A stretch of DNA of 63,688 bases from Phycisphaerales bacterium. GTDB lineage: Bacteria; Planctomycetota; Phycisphaerae; Phycisphaerales; UBA1924. Below are positions 8,407-16,000 of the stretch, in pieces. Under the pieces are notes generated by a model that was given only the letters and a program-made list of their open reading frames with translations, did no database searches and had not been told where the DNA came from. The stretch lies in assembly GCA_014379385.1 (NCBI GenBank), contig JACMLW010000140.1, forward strand, positions 1 through 63,688. Reading direction: 5' to 3'. Every line of letters starts with the position of its first letter. Position 1 is the stretch's first letter. The position numbers and the translations under genes are program-made.

Positions 8407-9429
8407 GTGAGTTCGCTCGCCGCCATCATGCAGCGCTGCGGTGAAGCGGTTGCGGCGGCCGTGCCCGTCTGCCGCGCGGTGCAGCGCGACTTGGCGCTGA
8501 TCCGCGCCATCACCAAGGGCGATGCCTCGCCCGTCACGATCGCCGATTATGCGGCCCAGGCGATCGTGTGCAACGCCCTTCGTGACCTCTTCACGGAAAC
8601 ACCGCTGGTTGCGGAGGAGCATTCCGGGTTCCTGCGCGATCCGGCCCACGCGCCTCATCTTCAGAGCGCCGTCGAGCACGCACGGATCGCGTGGCGGGGC
8701 GTGAGCACCGAGGATTTCCTGAGCGCCATTGACCTCGCCACCCCGGACCACTCAACCGTCCGCGACACCTATTACACCCTCGATCCGATCGACGGCACCA
8801 AGGGATTCATCGCCGGCCGTCACTACGCCATCTGTCTTGCGCTCATCCAGTACGGCCGGCCGGTTGTCGCCGCGATGGCCTGCCCGAACCTTGGTCCCCG
8901 AGGCGCTGCAATCCCCGAACGGAACGATCCTAACGGAACGGTCTACGTCGCCGCCCAAGGCGAGGGTGTGTGGGAATGGAGCGGCCGAGAGTTCAACCAT
9001 CGACCCCGACTTGTGCGCCAAGTCCGGACCGAGGGCGAGTTTGTCGCAGGTCTTCCCATCGAGTTCGGTGGGAACCTGGCGATCCGCACCAACGACATCA
9101 TCCGACGGTTGGGCGCGGGGCCGAGTGTCATTCAACACCCAGCGGTCTCGATGGACAGCCAGGCTAAATACGCGCTCCTGGCCCGGGGCGATATCGACCT
9201 GTATCTGAAAGTCCCCGGGCCGCGCGGTTCCAAGGACAACGTGTGGGACCACGCTCCCGGCCTGCTACTGGCAACCGAGGCAGGGTGTCGAGCGAGCGAC
9301 GTCGACGGCCGCAACCTGGACTTGGGCGCCCCGCCGCTGATCGCGAATGGTCGAGGAATCCTCGCAGCACCATCGTGGCTGGCGGATCGGGTAGTAACGA
9401 TTGTGCGGGCGGGGGTGGAGGGGCTATAG
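8407..9429 (+). CDS. 3'(2'),5'-bisphosphate nucleotidase, HAL2/CysQ-like
   Basis: This 340-residue protein starts with GTG. The inositol-monophosphatase fold is shown by SPVTIADYAAQ (metal and substrate site) near residue 42, EEHSG near 75, the DPIDGTKGF signature near 126-134, and a C-terminal 'WDHAPGLLLATEAG' near 282 carrying the last metal-binding Asp. The 'GTKGF' rather than 'GTTNF' form and the length are typical of HAL2-type enzymes that hydrolyse PAP/PAPS, by-products of sulphation. Being in the family is firm; the choice of PAP over inositol phosphate is strong but inferred. Confidence 0.88.
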   Translation: MSSLAAIMQRCGEAVAAAVPVCRAVQRDLALIRAITKGDASPVTIADYAAQAIVCNALRDLFTETPLVAEEHSGFLRDPAHAPHLQSAVEHARIAWRGVSTEDFLSAIDLATPDHSTVRDTYYTLDPIDGTKGFIAGRHYAICLALIQYGRPVVAAMACPNLGPRGAAIPERNDPNGTVYVAAQGEGVWEWSGREFNHRPRLVRQVRTEGEFVAGLPIEFGGNLAIRTNDIIRRLGAGPSVIQHPAVSMDSQAKYALLARGDIDLYLKVPGPRGSKDNVWDHAPGLLLATEAGCRASDVDGRNLDLGAPPLIANGRGILAAPSWLADRVVTIVRAGVEGL

Positions 9430-9660
9430 AGGGTGGTGGAGCGTGCCATTTCATCACGCAACAAGCCGCTTCACATCGCCACGGCAAGTCGGCCGCGGGA
9501 ACACCCGATCTAGGAAATGTGTCAGGATGGGTTGTCGTGCTCCGGGCTGGGATTGCCCATGAACCGGGGCTCGGTATGCTTCGTACCCCTCGGGCACAGG
9601 GGGCTCACCATGGCCGGCGGGAGCCGGCGCCGTCAAACAGAAACCGAAGGCGAGAGAATC

Positions 9661-10668
9661 ATGAAGGACGAGCTTGTTGTCGTGGGTGGTGGCGGCGGAT
9701 TCATTGGCGGCCACCTCGTGGCCGACCTCCGCCGCAAAGGGTTCAAGAACATACGGTCGGTGGACATCAAGCCCTTCGACGACTGGTATCAGCGGTTTGA
9801 CGACGTCGATACCCAGCAGCTTGACCTGAAAGACAAGGCGAGTTCCGAGCGGGCCTGCGAGGGCGCGCACACCGTCTATCAGCTCGCGGCCGACATGGGC
9901 GGCATGGGCTTCATCGAGCACAATAAGGCCCTATGCATGCTCAGCGTGCTCACCAACACGCACATGCTGATGGCGGCGCAGAAGAAGGGCGTCAAGCGAT
10001 TCTTCTACAGCTCCTCGGCCTGCGTGTACAACGCCGACAAGCAACGCAACTACGACGTGACGGCGCTGAAGGAGGAGGACGCTTATCCCGCCATGGCCGA
10101 GGACGGCTACGGATGGGAGAAGCTCTTCTCCGAGCGCATGTGCCGGCACTTTCGCGAGGACTTCGGGCTGCAGACACGGGTGGCTCGGTTCCACAATGTG
10201 TACGGCCCGCTGGGCACATGGGAGGGTGGGCGCGAAAAAGCCCCCGCCGCCATCTGCCGCAAGGTGATCGCCGCGAAGGTGAGCGGGAAGCACGAGATCG
10301 AGATCTGGGGCGACGGCAACCAGACGCGATCGTTCATGTACATCGACGACTGCCTGAAGGGAACGCAGGATATTCTGGCGTCTGACATCCTCGAGCCGAT
10401 CAACCTGGGCTCCAGCGAACTGGTGAGCATCAATCAACTCGTGGACATCGCCGAGAGCATCGCGGGCGTGAAGCTTAATCGCAAGTACAAGCTTGACGCC
10501 CCCAAGGGCGTAAACGGTCGCAACAGCGACAACACCCTCATCAAGAAGCTGATGGGCTGGGAGCCCTCCATCCGCCTGCGCGACGGAATGGAGAAGACCT
10601 ACCGCTGGATTAACGACGAGTACACCGCCAAGTACGTCGCGGGCCAGAAGCGCCCCGCGTACGCCTGA
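9661..10668 (+). CDS. NAD-dependent epimerase, GDP-mannose 3,5-epimerase-like
   Basis: I chose ATG at 9661, which has a purine-rich RBS (AAGGCGAGAG) and places the Rossmann glycine motif GGGGGFIGGHL at the N-terminus; the frame upstream is not protein-like. At 335 residues it is a short-chain dehydrogenase with the catalytic set: SSSACVYN, then YGWEK (Tyr-x3-Lys). Features typical of GDP-mannose 3,5-epimerases are the 'MGGMGFIEHNKALCMLSVLTN' region (split here as MGGMGFIEHN and ALCMLS) and GGREKAPAAICRK. It would supply GDP-L-galactose or -gulose for surface glycans. Confidence 0.85.
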   Translation: MKDELVVVGGGGGFIGGHLVADLRRKGFKNIRSVDIKPFDDWYQRFDDVDTQQLDLKDKASSERACEGAHTVYQLAADMGGMGFIEHNKALCMLSVLTNTHMLMAAQKKGVKRFFYSSSACVYNADKQRNYDVTALKEEDAYPAMAEDGYGWEKLFSERMCRHFREDFGLQTRVARFHNVYGPLGTWEGGREKAPAAICRKVIAAKVSGKHEIEIWGDGNQTRSFMYIDDCLKGTQDILASDILEPINLGSSELVSINQLVDIAESIAGVKLNRKYKLDAPKGVNGRNSDNTLIKKLMGWEPSIRLRDGMEKTYRWINDEYTAKYVAGQKRPAYA

Positions 10669-10702
10669 GCCTGGTGCCACGGCTTCAACAAGCATGCATC
10701 TA

Positions 10703-10732
10703 CACAGGCCGGTCCATCGGGACCGGCCTGTG
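10703..10732. terminator. Bidirectional hairpin between convergent genes
   Basis: A perfect 13-bp stem (CACAGGCCGGTCC paired with GGACCGGCCTGTG) closes a 4-base ATCG loop. It sits exactly between the convergent ends of the epimerase gene (10668) and the AhpD-like gene (10736). T-rich tracts are weak on both sides (CATTTACC on plus), so it may act as a rho-assisted barrier or mRNA-end stabiliser. Confidence 0.7.
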
Positions 10733-10735
10733 CAT

Positions 10736-11128
10736 TTACCCCCCGGCGCGTGGCAAGGCGCCCGCCGCCCGCGCCTGATCGAGAAAGTCCACCGCCCGCC
10801 GCAGGTGCGGGATCACGATCGAGCCCCCCACGATCAGCGCCACGTCAAACGTCTCCCACAGTTCCTGATCACTGCATCCCGCTCTAATGCACTGGTCAAC
10901 GTGGTACGCCACGCAGTCATCGCACCGTAACACCATCGAGGCGACGAGCCCGAGCAACTCCTTCGTCTTAGCGTCAAGCGCCCCGGGCTCGTACGTCTTG
11001 CCGTCGAGTGCGAAAAACCGCTTGGTCACCAGTGTGCCGCCGGCCTTCCCTTCGCGCCCGGCGTCCTCGCCGAGAATCCGCTGGTTCAGCCGCGACCGGA
11101 ACTCATGGAACTGCTCGTAACGTGACAT
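10736..11128 (-). CDS. AhpD-like / carboxymuconolactone decarboxylase family protein
   Basis: The 130-residue protein has the CMD-family core with the redox-type motif RCDDCVAYHVDQCIRAG: a Cys-x-x-Cys pair followed three residues later by His, as in AhpD-type alkylhydroperoxidases. The downstream 'ELWETFDVALIVGGSIVIPHLRRAV' helix pair is the usual second half of the fold. Such proteins often have peroxidase activity; no partner reductase lies nearby. The gene is convergent with the epimerase gene and shares the hairpin between them. Confidence 0.85.
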   Translation of the reverse strand: MSRYEQFHEFRSRLNQRILGEDAGREGKAGGTLVTKRFFALDGKTYEPGALDAKTKELLGLVASMVLRCDDCVAYHVDQCIRAGCSDQELWETFDVALIVGGSIVIPHLRRAVDFLDQARAAGALPRAGG

Positions 11129-11202
11129 GCCGCCAGCGTACCAGCCGCAGCCCCTACCGCTCTCAATCGCCAGCCAGGTGGCGCCCTGATAGGCTCACGA
11201 CC

Positions 11203-11913
11203 ATGAGACCCCCGGCGTTCCTCCCGCTGCTTGCCGTTGTACTCGCCATGCTCCCGCTCGCGGCGTGCTCCACCGATACCACCACCGAGCTGGCCGTCGC
11301 CCCCGGCCAGTACGCCGCGACCTTCGACGCGGCCACCGCCACCCTTCGCGATTGGCGCTTTCAGCTCGAGCGGATCGACGGCACCGCCGGCGTGATAACG
11401 ACGCAGCCCCGCACCAGCGGCGGGGCCGCGACCCCATTCGACGGCATCCAGAGCGCGCCGTACGACGAGGTGGACGAGTTGATGAGTCGCGAGCGCCGGC
11501 GCGTCCGCATTACCTTCATTCCCGCAAACGCGACCATCGACGAAACGCCTGTCGCGGGGGCCGGCGCCGGAGGCACCGGCGCGGCAGCGGAAGCCGATGC
11601 CGCCACCGAATCAGATATTCCCGGCATTCAGATCGCCCGCGCCGATCAGCGGCCCATGACGATGCGGGTGAAGGTGCGTCTTGAACGCGTCCACATCACC
11701 GGCTGGCGGCTCTCGCCCGCCGCGGTGCATACCAGCTCGCGCTCGATTGAGTCCGAACTCGTTGATCGCGGCCTGCAGGGCGAGTATTCCGAGATCGTCC
11801 GCGAGGACGCCGCGCTCGCGGCCCGCATCATCGCCGACATCCGCTCTCGGTTGAGCGTGCAAACGCCGCTTGGTCGAGCCGAGCCGGCCACCGACTCATC
11901 ACCGGTTGACTAA
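11203..11913 (+). CDS. Predicted lipoprotein, unknown function
   Basis: I begin at ATG 11203, which opens a signal peptide with a LPLAAC lipobox. The 236-residue product has a beta-rich region (residues 35-90) with a basic 'SRERRRVRITFIP' strand, an Ala/Gly/Glu linker (about 115-135) and a further strand-rich block (MRVKVRLERVHITGWRLSP). Its N-terminal 'DAATATLRDWRFQLERIDGTAGVITTQP' pattern, split across two helices, recurs in outer-membrane lipoproteins that I cannot assign. The gene is convergent with the LuxR-type regulator. Confidence 0.65.
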   Translation: MRPPAFLPLLAVVLAMLPLAACSTDTTTELAVAPGQYAATFDAATATLRDWRFQLERIDGTAGVITTQPRTSGGAATPFDGIQSAPYDEVDELMSRERRRVRITFIPANATIDETPVAGAGAGGTGAAAEADAATESDIPGIQIARADQRPMTMRVKVRLERVHITGWRLSPAAVHTSSRSIESELVDRGLQGEYSEIVREDAALAARIIADIRSRLSVQTPLGRAEPATDSSPVD

Positions 11914-11921
11914 GCAGACCC

Positions 11922-12968
11922 CTATCGCTCCTCACCCCGCCCGTTGCCGAAGTGCGAACTCGCGATCTCGCTCTCGTCGGCCACACCAGCGCGGGCTCCA
12001 GTTTCGCGCGGCTCCAGATCTCCGACCCCAAAGTCGCGAGCCAGACTCGCCGCGCCTCCCGGCGCCAACTCGATGTGGCCGAGCGCCCTCGCTACCAGCG
12101 CGCCCCGAGTCGAAGCGTTAAGCTTGCGGTGTAGCGCCTTCACATGGTCATGCACCGTGTGCGGGCTGCGCCCGAGTTCCTCCGCGATCTGTCGTACCGA
12201 TTTCCCCTGAAGTAGGTGATCGAGCACCAACTCCTCGCGCGGCGTCAACCGCTGGGCTTCGCTCGACGGGCTCGACCCGAACGCCAGCAACGCCCGGCGC
12301 GCCAGCGCCGGCATGAGTGCATCGATCACGGCGGCGTCCTCGGCCGTCGCCGTGGCATCGGGCGAGGTCAGCCCGAACTCGACAAAAAGTACGCGGTGCT
12401 CGTCGGGATCCCCCAAGTGAGTAGCGGCCACAACTACGTCGTGTGCTCCCGCTTCCAGCCAACGCTGCCCAAGGGCGTTCTGCCGCCATCCCGAGGCGCC
12501 GTCCAGCGACTCAATCGGTGAGGCCGAGAGCCCCTGCGAGCCCGACTTCGCGAGCCGCTGTGGCGCCCAGCCCAAGTTGGCAAGGTTCTCCGCAGCCGCG
12601 CGGAGTCTCGCAAGGGCCGGGTGTCCCGGCTCAAGCTTGATCAACGATGATGAAGTGCTGTGCCTCCCCAGTGTGGTCCCGACCTCGGCGAATGAGGCGC
12701 CGGCCACTCCCACGGCCTCGATGAACGCGGGGGTGCCGGCATCCGTCCAACGCGAGATCATCACCAGCGCGATGGAGGGGGGTCGAATTGCCAGCAGTGC
12801 ATTCGCAGCTCTGTTACACCAATCCTGGGTAGGAACCGCGGGAAGTACCCCGATCGCCTCCGTCGCGCGAACAGCCGCTCGATACCCGGAGCCGCTCGAC
12901 GATCCGTGTCCTAGCGAGGTCATCCGGCCTCCAGAGCTTTCGTTGCCTGGACGTTGCTGAACCATCAT
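11922..12968 (-). CDS. LuxR/NarL-type DNA-binding regulator
   Basis: The 348-residue protein ends in a LuxR-type helix-turn-helix at about residues 241-300 (LTPREELVLDHLLQG, SVRQIAEELGRSPHTVHDHV, LHRKLNAST). The first 230 residues are a sensory region with no receiver-domain Asp signature and no recognisable autoinducer-binding motif. It may bind a small ligand or act in oligomerisation. It is transcribed away from the flavoprotein gene at 13218 with 250 bases between them, and could regulate that locus. A second ATG lies one codon in. Confidence 0.8.
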   Translation of the reverse strand: MMVQQRPGNESSGGRMTSLGHGSSSGSGYRAAVRATEAIGVLPAVPTQDWCNRAANALLAIRPPSIALVMISRWTDAGTPAFIEAVGVAGASFAEVGTTLGRHSTSSSLIKLEPGHPALARLRAAAENLANLGWAPQRLAKSGSQGLSASPIESLDGASGWRQNALGQRWLEAGAHDVVVAATHLGDPDEHRVLFVEFGLTSPDATATAEDAAVIDALMPALARRALLAFGSSPSSEAQRLTPREELVLDHLLQGKSVRQIAEELGRSPHTVHDHVKALHRKLNASTRGALVARALGHIELAPGGAASLARDFGVGDLEPRETGARAGVADESEIASSHFGNGRGEER

Positions 12969-13217
12969 GTAAATCCCCCCATCTTAACAGGGTACGCGAA
13001 GTTTTGCGATCTACAATGCCCAACAAATATTTCCCCGACCATACCCCAGCCGACCCGCCGCACCTATCGGGTGCATCACTTATTTCGGGATGTTGTGCCC
13101 GGAATAGAGCGGGATGCTCCCAAGACCGCGCCCGATGAAGATGGCCATTGTCGCCATTCCTGTCCCACCTCCACTATTGTCCAGCCTCGCGCGTTCGACC
13201 GCCCGTGGAGCTCCCCG

Positions 13218-14852
13218 TTGTCTGATTCGCACCAGCCGCTACGCCTCGCCCTCGGCGATCCCAACCAGCCACGCATCGTGATCCTCGGAGCCGGCCCAAC
13301 CGGCCTCGGCGCGGGCTACCGCCTCAAAGAACTCGGCTACACCAACTTCCACCTGTTTGACCGTCACCCGTACATCGGTGGCCTCGCCGCGAGCTTCACC
13401 GACGAGCAGGGCTTCACGTGGGACATCGGCGGCCACGTGATGTTCAGCCACTACACCTACTACGACGAGTGCTTCACCAAGTTGATGGGCGATCACTTTA
13501 CGCTCAACAACCGCGAGAGCTGGGTGCGGATGATGGACACCTGGGTTCCGTACCCCTTCCAGAACAACGTGCGCTACCTGCCGAGGCAAGCGACCTACGA
13601 GTGCCTCAGCGGGCTCGTCAAGGCCCAGACCGGTCGCGGCCCGATCAAGTCGCCGGCGGAGGCGCGGAACTTCGGCGAGTTCATCGACGCCGTCTTTGGC
13701 GAGGGCATCGCGCGCCACTTCATGCGCCCGTACAACTTCAAGGTCTGGGCGCACCCGCCCGAGATGATGAACAAGCACTGGATCGGTGAGCGCGTCGCCG
13801 TCATCGATATCGACCGCGCCATCAAGAACGTCGTCCTCGGCACCGATGACTTCGGCTGGGGCCCCAACAACCAGTTCAAGTTTCCCCTCACCGGCGGCAC
13901 CGGCGAGTTCTATAAGCGCTTCGGCCCCGTGCTCGATGGACACGTGACGCTCAACTCCACCGTCAGCTCCATCGACGTCGATCGCAAGCTCATCCACTTC
14001 GCCGACGGCCGCCTCGAAAAATACGACCTCCTGATCTCCGCGATGCCGCTCGACGTTCTCTGCCGCGACGTAATCGAGGGCGAGGTGCCTCAATCCCTGC
14101 GCACCCGCGCGGCCCAACTCAAGCACTCGGGCGGCTACATGGTCGGCATCGGCCTCAAGCGCCCCGGCGGCACGCCCGACACCAAGAGCTGGATGTACTT
14201 CCCTGAGGACAACTGCCCCTTCTATCGCGTCACGTACCTCTCCAACTACTCGCCGCGCATGACGCCCGACAAGGACAACTACTTCTCACTGCTCTGCGAG
14301 ACGAGCTACAGCGACCTCAAGCCGGTGAAGCCGGACACCATCGTCGAAGAAACCATCCAGGGCCTCATCAACTGCGGCATGCTCGCCGAATCTCAACGCG
14401 CAGATATCGTCTCGCACTGGGTTTACCACGCCGATTACAGTTACCCCACGCCCAGCGTCGATCGCGACGACATCCTCGCCGACGTCATCCCCTGGCTCGA
14501 GGAACACTCCATCTACTCTCGCGGCCGCTTCGGCATGTGGAAGTATGAGGTCGCCAACACCGATCACACGCTCATGCAGGGCGTCGAGGTCGTCAACCGC
14601 CTCATCCTGGGCGAGGCCGAGACCACCATCGGCATGGTGTACAAGGTGACGGAAGACGGCCGCAACGCCGCGTCGCACGAGCGTCCGGCACACGCCGGCT
14701 CCGGCGAGAAGCGCCTCGCCAAAGCCGCGGCAGAGGCCGAGGCCAAGCCCGCTATCGCCGCCGCGACTTCATTGGGCGCGATACCCGTTGGCGATGTTGA
14801 AGAGGCCGATGTCGCCGAGGAAGAGCCCGGTGTCACCCGGTCAAAGCGGTGA
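13218..14852 (+). CDS. FAD-dependent amine-oxidoreductase, UDP-galactopyranose-mutase-like
   Basis: The start is TTG at 13218, preceded by GGAG at 13207-13210 with a 7-base spacer; the frame upstream is low-complexity. The product has 544 residues. It opens with an FAD-binding dinucleotide fold (ILGAGPTGLGAGYRL), then 'DRHPYIGGLAASF' and a conserved GGHVMFSHYTYYDE. Later blocks (PYPFQNNVRYLP; MRPYNFKVWAHPP; TGGTGEFYKRF) match the protoporphyrinogen-oxidase/UGM-like family rather than true Glf. The Ala/Glu-rich last 70 residues look unfolded. It is followed 42 bases later by a polysaccharide deacetylase, so glycan biosynthesis is likely. Confidence 0.8.
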   Translation: MSDSHQPLRLALGDPNQPRIVILGAGPTGLGAGYRLKELGYTNFHLFDRHPYIGGLAASFTDEQGFTWDIGGHVMFSHYTYYDECFTKLMGDHFTLNNRESWVRMMDTWVPYPFQNNVRYLPRQATYECLSGLVKAQTGRGPIKSPAEARNFGEFIDAVFGEGIARHFMRPYNFKVWAHPPEMMNKHWIGERVAVIDIDRAIKNVVLGTDDFGWGPNNQFKFPLTGGTGEFYKRFGPVLDGHVTLNSTVSSIDVDRKLIHFADGRLEKYDLLISAMPLDVLCRDVIEGEVPQSLRTRAAQLKHSGGYMVGIGLKRPGGTPDTKSWMYFPEDNCPFYRVTYLSNYSPRMTPDKDNYFSLLCETSYSDLKPVKPDTIVEETIQGLINCGMLAESQRADIVSHWVYHADYSYPTPSVDRDDILADVIPWLEEHSIYSRGRFGMWKYEVANTDHTLMQGVEVVNRLILGEAETTIGMVYKVTEDGRNAASHERPAHAGSGEKRLAKAAAEAEAKPAIAAATSLGAIPVGDVEEADVAEEEPGVTRSKR

Positions 14853-14894
14853 CACCAACATGCCGATGAGTGACACCCGGAGACCCGTGCGCCG

Positions 14895-15779
14895 ATGACG
14901 ACCCCTCAGCTAGCGCACGCCCTCTCGTTCGATATCGAGGACTGGTTCCACATCGTTGAGGTCAAGGCCGTCGAGAACCCGTCCCAGTGGCCCGCGCTGC
15001 ACGCGCGATCGATCGTCGAGCGCTACACCGACCTCATCCTCAAGGCCTGCGACGACCACCAAACCCATGCCACGTTCTTCATCCTCGGCTGGGTCGCCGA
15101 GCGCCACCCAGCGCTCGTTCGCCGTATCGCGGACGCAGGGCATGAGATCGGCACGCACTCATTCTGGCACCGCAAGGTCTATGAACTCACGCCCGAGTCC
15201 TTCCATCAAGACATCCGGGATTCGCTGGACGCGATCCACGACGCCGCCCCCGCCGCCCCCGTTAGGGGCTTTCGCGCCCCATCGTTCTCCATCACGCACG
15301 GCGCCGAGTGGGCCTTCGACGTGCTGCTCGATCTCGGCCTCACGTACGACGCCTCGCTTTTCCCCGCGGCTCGCGGGCACGGCGGCTACGCCTGCACGCC
15401 CGGGCCGCACATGGTCACCGCGCCCTCCGGCCGCACGATCCCCGAGCTCCCCATGTCGATCGCGAGAGTCGGCCCGGGCCCCCTCAAGAAGCGCATGTGC
15501 TACAGCGGGGGCGGGTATATGAGGCTGCTCCCGCTCTCGATAATCCAGCAGGGCATCGCCACCGAGGCCGCGGCCGGGCGCGGCACCGTGGTCTACCTAC
15601 ACCCGCGCGATTTCGCGCCCGATTGCCCGCGCGTCAAGATGCCTCCGCACCGGCACTTCAAGTGTTATGTGGGTCTCGGTGGCACGGAGGCCAAGTTGCG
15701 GGCATTGCTGAAATCGCACCCTTGGACGACCTGCGAACACGCCCTCGCCGCCGCCGGCCTCCTGTCGGGAATGTCCTAG
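14895..15779 (+). CDS. Polysaccharide deacetylase, exosortase-locus (XrtA) type
   Basis: The 294-residue protein belongs to the NodB-fold deacetylases. The first metal-binding motif is in FDIEDWFH near residue 10, ATFFILGWVAERHP near 55 and the 'GHEIGTHSFWH' His pair near 85 complete the metal site. The later RGFRAPSFSI and LHPRDF motifs are the arginine and C-terminal motifs. 'FDIEDWFH' plus the C-terminal domain are typical of deacetylases found with PEP-CTERM/exosortase polysaccharide loci. It lies close behind the UGM-like gene on the same strand. Confidence 0.88.
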   Translation: MTTPQLAHALSFDIEDWFHIVEVKAVENPSQWPALHARSIVERYTDLILKACDDHQTHATFFILGWVAERHPALVRRIADAGHEIGTHSFWHRKVYELTPESFHQDIRDSLDAIHDAAPAAPVRGFRAPSFSITHGAEWAFDVLLDLGLTYDASLFPAARGHGGYACTPGPHMVTAPSGRTIPELPMSIARVGPGPLKKRMCYSGGGYMRLLPLSIIQQGIATEAAAGRGTVVYLHPRDFAPDCPRVKMPPHRHFKCYVGLGGTEAKLRALLKSHPWTTCEHALAAAGLLSGMS

Positions 15780-16000
15780 TCCGCCTCTGTTCCCCGCCTC
15801 TCTTGCTCCTTTATCTGTCCCTTGCGGCAGTCTCCCGCGGCCCGCCACTTCCGCATACCGTCGTTCACTCCTGTGCGCGCCCTGCCGATCTGGCAGCTCG
15901 AGACCACGTACGGCCCCGGTTCTCCGCTCAAACTCGGTTGGCGCGCGGATTGCCTCAGTCCATCCCGAGCGTCACCATGCGGCGCCGGAGGTTCCAGACC
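15780..16000. promoter_or_regulatory. Intergenic region upstream of clpB
   Basis: This 221-base gap precedes clpB. It includes the string GTTCACTCCTGTGCGC near 15863-15878, which matches two copies of a near-identical motif at 22196 and 22226, and a small hairpin CTGCC-gatct-GGCAG just after it. No CIRCE inverted repeat is present. Regulatory role is unproven. Confidence 0.35.

Noticed and set aside
15308-16000. Upstream extension of clpB frame
   Set aside because: Overlaps the deacetylase gene entirely in another frame; the internal ATG at 16001 has an RBS and matches ClpB N-termini.
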